Shown: piece by piece, positions 57,960 to 64,000 of the stretch
How the letters are laid out: the number at the start of each line of letters is the position of its first letter
Numbering within the stretch: position 1 is the first letter of the stretch
NCBI GenBank assembly: GCA_963995505.1
Contig: OZ023198.1
Span: 7,960,558-8,024,557 of the forward strand
Direction: 5' to 3'
Source: Hypericum androsaemum
Taxonomy: Eukaryota; Streptophyta; Magnoliopsida; Malpighiales; Hypericaceae
Length of the DNA: 64,000 nucleotides
Position numbers and translations under genes: made by a program
Notes under the pieces: model-generated
Seen by the model: only the letters and a program-made list of their open reading frames with translations
The model's database searches: none
Told to the model about the DNA's origin: nothing

Positions 57960-59810
57960 CTCTGACTAAATGAAGGAGTTTGCCTTTAAATCTAGGTCAA
58001 TCAATTCACCCTCTTGAGTGAAGGTATAGAGGAGGGACATATGCCACGGGTCGTAGGGATTGCCCCCCAATTTTTCAGACCAGGATGAGACCAGATTGAG
58101 GTCCCCCAAACATAACCAAGACTCGTTACAGTTTTTTTTTTTTACTAATTAAGAACTTTATTAGAAGAAAAAGAAAATTACAAAGGGGACGAGAGAAGAG
58201 AGAAAGAAAAGAAAGAACAAAGGAAAAACCAAGGCGAACGGGCAACCCTAGAGGTTGACCTGCTGCCATAACAATAACTCTATTCGAGAACACCCACAAG
58301 CCGGGTGGTCAAGAATAGATAACAACCAAATACCTTAGCCTAAACGGGCAACAAAATAGGTTGACTCGCTGCCATAATAAGAACTCTATTCTAGCACACC
58401 CACAAGTCGGATGGGCAAGAATAGATACTAAGCTAGATCCTTCGCTCATAGTGACTCGTGGGAGTCATGTCCATCAAAGCGAGCCTGAATCGAGAGAAAG
58501 TGGACCCAAAATCTGACGACAGAGGGCCTGTAGAAAGTGGACCCAAGACTCGTTACAGTTGATTCTCGAAAAGAGAGGATCTTCCTAGAAATGCCTTTTT
58601 TTGGAGGAGTCAGTAGACACCTCAGTACATATAGTATTAATGAAATTTTTGAACAATCCAAAATATGAATATCAAAATCAGGATCCTTTCATTTTCCAGC
58701 CGCCAAAGGGGCCAAGGTAGGGTTCAACAGATTAGTAGATAAGTTGGGCTTTGCAAAGCCATGGGCTGGGATTGTGGAGCAGTCAGTAGTCAATGGGCCT
58801 TTTAGTTTATCAGCTCTGTCCAACAGAGATAAGGAGCCAATAATTAGAAAAGCGGTCGGCTGTGCGGAGGAGAGGGAAGATGAAATGTCCCTGTCAACCG
58901 AACCAAAAATTAAAAGGACTAGTTGGGAGGCAATCAGCTGCAAACAAGCCGTTAAGAGATTGGACATCTCAGTAGGGAAAGTACCCAATCTTTTCTTAAG
59001 AGGCAAACCAGTTAAATCAGGACTTGAGTGGGGCATGGAAGCAGTGTCCGCATTAAATTTTTTCGTCAGTTTATTAATAAGAGTATCTTGCAAATATTTG
59101 AGTGCAAGAGCGATTAGACTAGCTATCACATCCGAGTAGTCCCCAATACGAATAACGCCACTGGTGAAGATAGACGAAAGGGTCCTGTGACAGAGAAACA
59201 TGGGGACTCACTAGAATGAATAAGGCAAACCAAATCCCACAAATGGCCCCAGGGGAGAAACATTGAGATTAAGTGTTGCATTAGAGGATCGAGAGACTGA
59301 TTGAGGAGATATCGCAGTTGTGAGCAGATGGAAAGGCGAGACCTTAGGGCTGACCCTGTCCTTAGGGCTCCTACCAGAGGAGAAAGGGTCAGCCTTCCTC
59401 CAAAGGTCATACGGAAGACCATTAAGGCAAAGACTGCACATGAGGGCCAGTTTCACACCATCGATAGAACACGAGCGAGAGGTATGCCCAATCGTACCGC
59501 AAAAGAAGCAAAAATCTGGCAGACCTTCATATTTTAAGAGGGAGAATGCGGGTCCCTCCTTCAACCGCTTGTTCTCTTCCAAGAGGGAGATCAGGACTGG
59601 ATTCGTCGGATTAGCACTCGAAGAAGCTGATCCAGCCATCAGAAGGCGCGGTAACAACAGAGACATGGAAGAACCAAGGGCTAGGTGGGGTGGTGGGAGA
59701 ATTGTAGGAGGGATCAGGGACAGAGAGTGGGGTGAAGAGTGGGGTAGTGGGATTAGCTCCAGTGTGGAGAGGTGGACCGAGATGGGCGATGGTGGAAGTA
59801 GATCATACAT
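57960..59810 (-). pseudogene. LINE ORF1 (zinc knuckle) and ORF2 endonuclease remnant
   Basis: Reading down from 59810, an open frame of about 200 residues contains LKYEGLPDFCFFCGTIGHTS ending in RSC, the CX2CX4HX4C knuckle (zf-CCHC_4) of plant L1 ORF1. A second frame (59201-58689) is the ORF1 tail. Below a nested insertion the minus strand at about 58125-58060 reads SWLCLGDLNLVSSWSEKLGG, the APE endonuclease core of ORF2. RT is absent. Stops and deletions interrupt. The 5' edge abuts the duplicated block at about 59930. Confidence 0.82.
58134..58542 (-). mobile_element. nested 5'-truncated LINE 3' tail, 18-bp TSD
   Basis: Flanked by the exact 18-bp repeat ccaagactcgttacagtt (58116-58133, 58543-58560). 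The minus-strand 3' end has AATAAAG followed by a poly-A tract. It contains an internal ~115-bp tandem repeat (tagagttcttattatggcag vs tagagttattgttatggcag). It interrupts the LINE endonuclease reading described above. Confidence 0.9.
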
Positions 59811-60174
59811 ATTAGGTATCAGATCTCGGAAGGGTTCAAAGTTTGGGAGAAAATTTGTAAAGATGTTCCTATTTTTTTAAACGATTCTTTGGGCGAAGAA
59901 GAATCGATTAATATCCACAATTGATTATTCGTTATATTTTTAAAATATATATTTTTTTCTAGAATGTTTTTAAAATTTGAGAATAGAATTATTTTAAAAA
60001 AATTGAATATATTATTATTTGGACCAGTTTTAGTTTTATCACTTAACAAAATTTAATTTATTACATGCAGAGGAATTGTCTTGTCGAAAAGAAAATTATT
60101 TAATCACTCGCAAGGGAATAGATGCAGCGGTGGGTGGGAATCTTCAAAAGGGGTTGGATGATGAAATTGTCTAA

Positions 60175-60440
60175 TTAGTTATGATAAAATTGTCTATCCA
60201 GTTATGATATAATGGTTTCACGGGGATCGTCTTGGATAAACCGAGACCGTCCCAGATAAAAGGGGTTGGATAAAATGGTTTACCTGGTTATGATAAAATG
60301 GTCTACCCGATTATGATAAAGTGGTCTACCCTGTTAAGATAAAATGGTCTACCCGGTTATATTAAAGAGTCTACAATTATATTAAATGATTTGTGCGGTT
60401 ATGATAAAATGGTCTACCCAGTTATGATAAAATGATCTAC
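60175..60440 (+). repeat. ~22-bp minisatellite (gataaaatggtctacccggttat)
   Basis: About ten degenerate units of gataaaatggtctacccggtta, interrupted once by a cggggatcgtcttggataaa-type segment. Confidence 0.9.
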
Positions 60441-60546
60441 AAAATGGGTCATCCAGGACCGTCCTGAAATGAGCCTTCTAGGACCAAATCCGGCCCCGGG
60501 AGAGGGGGAGAGGGGGAAAGGAAAATAAGAAAAGGTGATATTCAAG

Positions 60547-61111
60547 TAGGGATAGCAATTAGATCCTTACCCTGAGGGTCTATCCTGATTCAGACTCGAA
60601 AGGTCCAAGACCCGTTGACTTTGACCGGATCTAGACCTGGATCCTGCCCGGATCTTGATATTTTAAAAGGATAAAGGCATGTATATGGATCTATAGGATC
60701 TTTTTCTCATCCTACCCAAATTTTTTAAAATAATATTAAAATAATATATATTTATGTTAATTACTAAACATAGTATCATATGTTCAATCTTAACCTACTC
60801 AACTTCAATTTTTTTTTGAATTTACTTGTTGGATTTCTTTATATTAAGTTATTTTAATGAATAAATCAATTGTATTCATATTTTTTAGTGCCCCTTGTTG
60901 TTTGAGAACAATCAAAAGATGGTCACATTTTTTTTAAATGAAATTATTTTTAAATATTATGGACCCGCGAATCGCCCTGCCTAGTTTTTAAGAATCCAAA
61001 TTCTACCATAATCCTTATTTTTAAAGAGGATATGGGTCCGCCCTTAAAAAAATAGAATAAAAAATTAGGTCTTATAGATCATATCCAGATTCTGTCCATT
61101 GTCATCTCTAT
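60547..61111. mobile_element. non-autonomous hAT-like element, 8-bp TSD (one mismatch)
   Basis: Ends tagggatagcaat and attgtcatctcta; flanks tattcaag (60539-60546) and tattcaaa (61112-61119). The left copy of the duplicated block (about 7510) lacks it, confirming an insertion. Contains repeated ggatct/agatcc motifs; no transposase. Confidence 0.75.
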
Positions 61112-61880
61112 ATTCAAATCTTATCCAAATCTAGTATTCTTTTGGTACATACACGCGGACGGTTTGCCGACATTTTGGTAAATATGATACCTTATTTAGA
61201 TATTAGATAACTTATGAAAAACGTAATGCCAACAACTTATGAAATATTAGTCTTTTGGTACATACGCGTGGAAGGTTTTTAACTCAATAAATATTTAGAC
61301 ACCTTATGGAAAACCTAACGCCAACAACTAACGCAGAAGATTGGAAAAAATACATATATATAAATAAGTAAATAACTATCCTTTTGATATATTTGTATAC
61401 AAGGATTTCAGATGGATTTCATATTTTCAACCTAGCTAAAATAGACAAGTAGATATTTTAAAAATTCAGAAATTAAGTAAATAAATTTGACATATACCCA
61501 AACAGAGTTCTCTTTGTCTTTTGTAACAAATCATTTGTTTGTTTATTAAAACTGTAGATTTACCTTTGTAGAAAAAAATATTTTTTCCCTTTCCAAATTC
61601 AATATTCACATCAAAATTTGTTTCGGCACCCTGCACCCTTGTTTCAAAATTCAAATATAGATCAAGTGTATTACTTGAGAAAATCAAATTAAGACATTCT
61701 CATTTATTTGTTATCCTCCCCACAATAACAATATTAAAGTGCGGATGGCCAATTTCCGAACTAATGGAACAACTAAATCGTTCTCTCAAAAAAAAGAACA
61801 ACTAAATCGAGGTCGTCGGTGCACCGACCTCACAAAAATATGTTATTTGCCCAGCAAATGCCTTCGTAAATTTGGAAAGC

Positions 61881-63057
61881 ACTATACGGTAAAACACGTC
61901 TAAACTATATTGTTGGAACCGCGAAAAATATCATTTTAGAGAGATTATCACGTTAGAGATTTTTGTATTTTTAGGTTCAAAATTATGAAATTCCGTTTTT
62001 TTGTTAATAAGTACGTAAAAAATTAAAAAAAATACTTTGTTTATAGTCAAGTAAAAAAAATTCGGTTTATAGCATTATTCAAATGTAATACTCGATTATA
62101 ATTTTTTTCAATAAGACGGCGATCACAAGGATCATTTGAATACAGTTTAGAAAATAAATGATGATGTAAATTTTATCAAACAAGCAAATATAGTACAAAC
62201 TAGTATCTTAAAATATTTTTTTAATTAATAAAGTATGTAAAAATATGTATATTTATTCAAAACTATGAGTTTATGTGAAAGTTGAGACCAAGATTTAGTA
62301 CCAATATTTTCAAAAAAAGTAGTAGTTATTACGATAGATATAGAGAAGTTATTCAATATTAACACTATTACAGCGGGACCAAAATTATGTATCATTTTGA
62401 AGAGGCTATCAGTTTACGGAGAATCATTTTATAGAATTTTTATTATATGTCAAAAGATTCAAAGATATTTTTTACTATGGCATCTTCCAACCACCGTAAT
62501 TTACAGTCTGTTGGATGGAGAAAAAGTATTGTGGAAAAATAAAAGATAAAAGAAAAAGTAAAATATGTTTACGTTGCGTCAGAAAATAGGAAGGAAATAT
62601 GGGTACAACAGCAGAAGTAAATTTGGAAATGTATTACTCTAATTCGATATCATCTACCTCTAAAAGGAAAAAAATCGATATCATCGAACTAAAATCTACC
62701 CATTGAATTTTAAGGGAAAGGATCACTTCAGAATGGTATGTACAGCCTACATCCAGTAAACCATTGCTACATCCATTTCCCAAAAAAAAAACCATTGCTA
62801 CATCTATTTCATTAAAAATTGATGTCCAAGATATTGGACTGCAAAATTTGTTTTAAATCTCCACCCCGGAGCCCGAGTATCATATACGCCCCAAAATAAA
62901 AATAAAAATAAAAAACCTTAAATACTAATAGAAAACCACCTATAACTAGCAATATTAGGTGAACGACCAGTCCACAGTCCATCCCATTTCCCCTCGAGGA
63001 ATCAAATACTCATCCTTCATCATCAACAAACGACTTGCTGGGAATTTTGTGCAGATG
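61881..63057. other. AT-rich, dispersed repeats, no gene
   Basis: Includes the block 62130-62460 shared with 49620-49930. 62990-63057 matches 10740-10798, i.e. the 3' flank of the FIP2-like gene. Confidence 0.5.
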
Positions 63058-63924
63058 TCACCGGATTACTCCAACCAAATCCGCACCGTCCAGATTTGCA
63101 TTTTCCAATTGCTAGTTGGCACAGACAACGAGTGTTCGTCAGCAGAGGAACGATCGATCGATCAATCGTATTGCAGAAACAATCTCATTCGTTTTTTACT
63201 TTGGAGAAGTAACTGTTAAAACTTTGACGAACAATATGAGGAATATGGTAGAATCAACTTACTGCATTTTGCACCAAAGGGCATTTAGCTTAGCAGTAAA
63301 AAAGAGTGTACTATTTCTAGGAGGTCCAGGGTTAAAACCCTGGCGTGTGATCTAAAAAATTTATCTTTCAAAAAAAAGAACTTACTGCATTTTGCAAGTT
63401 GGCTTGTCGTAGATAAGCTCGTTGAAGGTTGGCACCTTTTAAGTTAGCGTTAGTCATTTTTGCAGCCTGGCGAATAACATACAGTTGGAACAAGTTCAAA
63501 TCAGAAGCGATCTAAATTGAAGAAACTTGAATCAGATCAGAAAGACATTAATTGCTAATTATTTATTTATCCTACACTATCGATGATTGCGAGATGTGTT
63601 TTTAGAATCAACAACCGTGAGCGTCTCTCTCACACACCACGGATGGTTCTGTTACCTGCAAATTTGCTGACTGTAGATTAGCTCCTTCCAAGTTGGCGTT
63701 GGTAAGATCAGCCTTCTGTAATTAAAACATCATCAGAAAGAAGATACATACAGTCGAGGGAAGTTCAGAATGATGATCCATCAAAGATAATTACAGAGAG
63801 AAGTTCAATACTTGGTCAAAGATGTGTAAGGGGGAAATTCCATCAAATTAAGAGAAGTTTCAAACCTTTAAAACAGCATAGCGCAGATCTGCACCGCAGA
63901 AACTGCAGTCCACTAGGCAAGCAT
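63058..63924 (-). CDS. FIP2: pentapeptide-repeat protein, FIP2-like, last four exons (5' part off window)
   Basis: Exons 63866-63924, 63656-63715, 63386-63466 and 63058-63111, all with GT-AG borders and a continuous frame: DACLVDCSFCGADLRYAVLK, then KADLTNANLEGANLQSANLQ, then AAKMTNANLKGANL and QRAYLRQANLQNA, then QLENANLDGADLVGVIR and stop. The A(N/D)LXX five-residue period forms a right-handed quadrilateral beta-helix. The C-terminus closely resembles plant FIP2 (formin-homology-interacting protein with a BTB/T1 domain plus pentapeptide repeats); the BTB domain would lie right of the window. No disabling change is seen. A SINE sits in the last intron and a dead copy of the last exon lies at 10799. 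Confidence 0.82.
63274..63378 (+). mobile_element. tRNA-derived SINE with 18-bp TSD in last intron of FIP2-like gene
   Basis: A 105-bp insert with a tRNA-like A box (ttagcttagcagt) and B box (ggtccagggttaaaaccctgg region), ending in an A-rich tail. It is flanked by the exact 18-bp duplication aacttactgcattttgca (63256-63273, 63379-63396). It is antisense to the gene. Confidence 0.9.
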
Positions 63925-64000
63925 CTAACAAAATACAAAATTCAGATGAGATGGAATCCAAGCTTAGATGAGAATATTTGATGAGTAGAATCAAACTAGT

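Larger units (their letters stand above)
59935..61880. repeat. segmental duplication, right copy
   Basis: Counterpart of 7275-8420, enlarged by the minisatellite at 60175-60440 and the hAT insertion at 60547-61111, both absent from the left copy. No gene. Confidence 0.75.

Noticed and set aside
59320..59880. 186-residue plus-strand frame
   Set aside because: Antisense of the LINE zinc-knuckle ORF.
63274..63378. tRNA gene
   Set aside because: A and B boxes are present, but it has a poly-A-like tail and an 18-bp target duplication, so it is a SINE.

Overview
This is nuclear DNA of a flowering plant, probably a eudicot. The coding signals are plant-specific: a KS-type dehydrin, coiled-coil NB-ARC LRR (CNL) resistance genes, a GH17 beta-1,3-glucanase relic, and fragments of SMAX1-like, 40S ribosomal protein S29 and GeBP genes. 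Short exons with GT-AG introns, AT-rich intergenic DNA and a dense layer of transposable elements fit the same picture. The species cannot be named from the sequence alone.

Layout. 1-2.4 kb: decayed Mutator-like (MULE) transposase gene running off the left edge. 2.9-3.5 kb: intact dehydrin with its promoter. 3.8-5.2 kb: non-autonomous MULE with a perfect 9-bp target duplication. 5.2-7.3 kb: rearranged LINE ORF2. 7.3-11.1 kb: one half of an old segmental duplication whose other half is 59.9-63.2 kb, with nested transposons and a dead copy of a pentapeptide-repeat exon. 11.1-15.6 kb: a complete-looking PIF/Harbinger transposon carrying both of its genes. 16.2-18.3 kb: a LINE-like element that keeps an RRM-type first ORF but has no reverse transcriptase. 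18.4-20.5 kb: second MULE N-terminus next to another MULE end. 23.9-26.2 kb: LTR-like unit. 27.5-36.8 kb: 3' end of a dead NLR gene split by two related composite elements. These carry pieces of SMXL, RPS29 and GeBP genes plus long arrays of a roughly 20-bp CCAAT-containing repeat. 37.1-38.4 kb: another long-TIR element. 38.6-39.7 kb: GH17 pseudogene. 40.6-48.6 kb: tandem pair of CNL genes, the first dead, the second with an open NB-ARC-LRR frame but its coiled-coil exon replaced by a small LTR. 50.1-51.5 kb: large foldback element with a 9-bp target duplication. 51.5-57.9 kb: a 3.2-kb tandem duplication of an NB-ARC fragment plus Copia remnant. 58-59.9 kb: LINE fragment with a nested insertion. 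63.1 kb to the right edge: 3' exons of a live-looking FIP2-like pentapeptide-repeat gene on the minus strand.

Only the dehydrin, the two Harbinger genes, the CC-less NLR frame and the FIP2-like gene look potentially functional. The NLR cluster has been duplicated and then used repeatedly as an insertion target. Paralogous flanks serve as empty-site controls, so several insertions here can be dated relative to the duplications. The least conventional feature is the gene-fragment-capturing, CCAAT-array element family at 28.1-35.8 kb.
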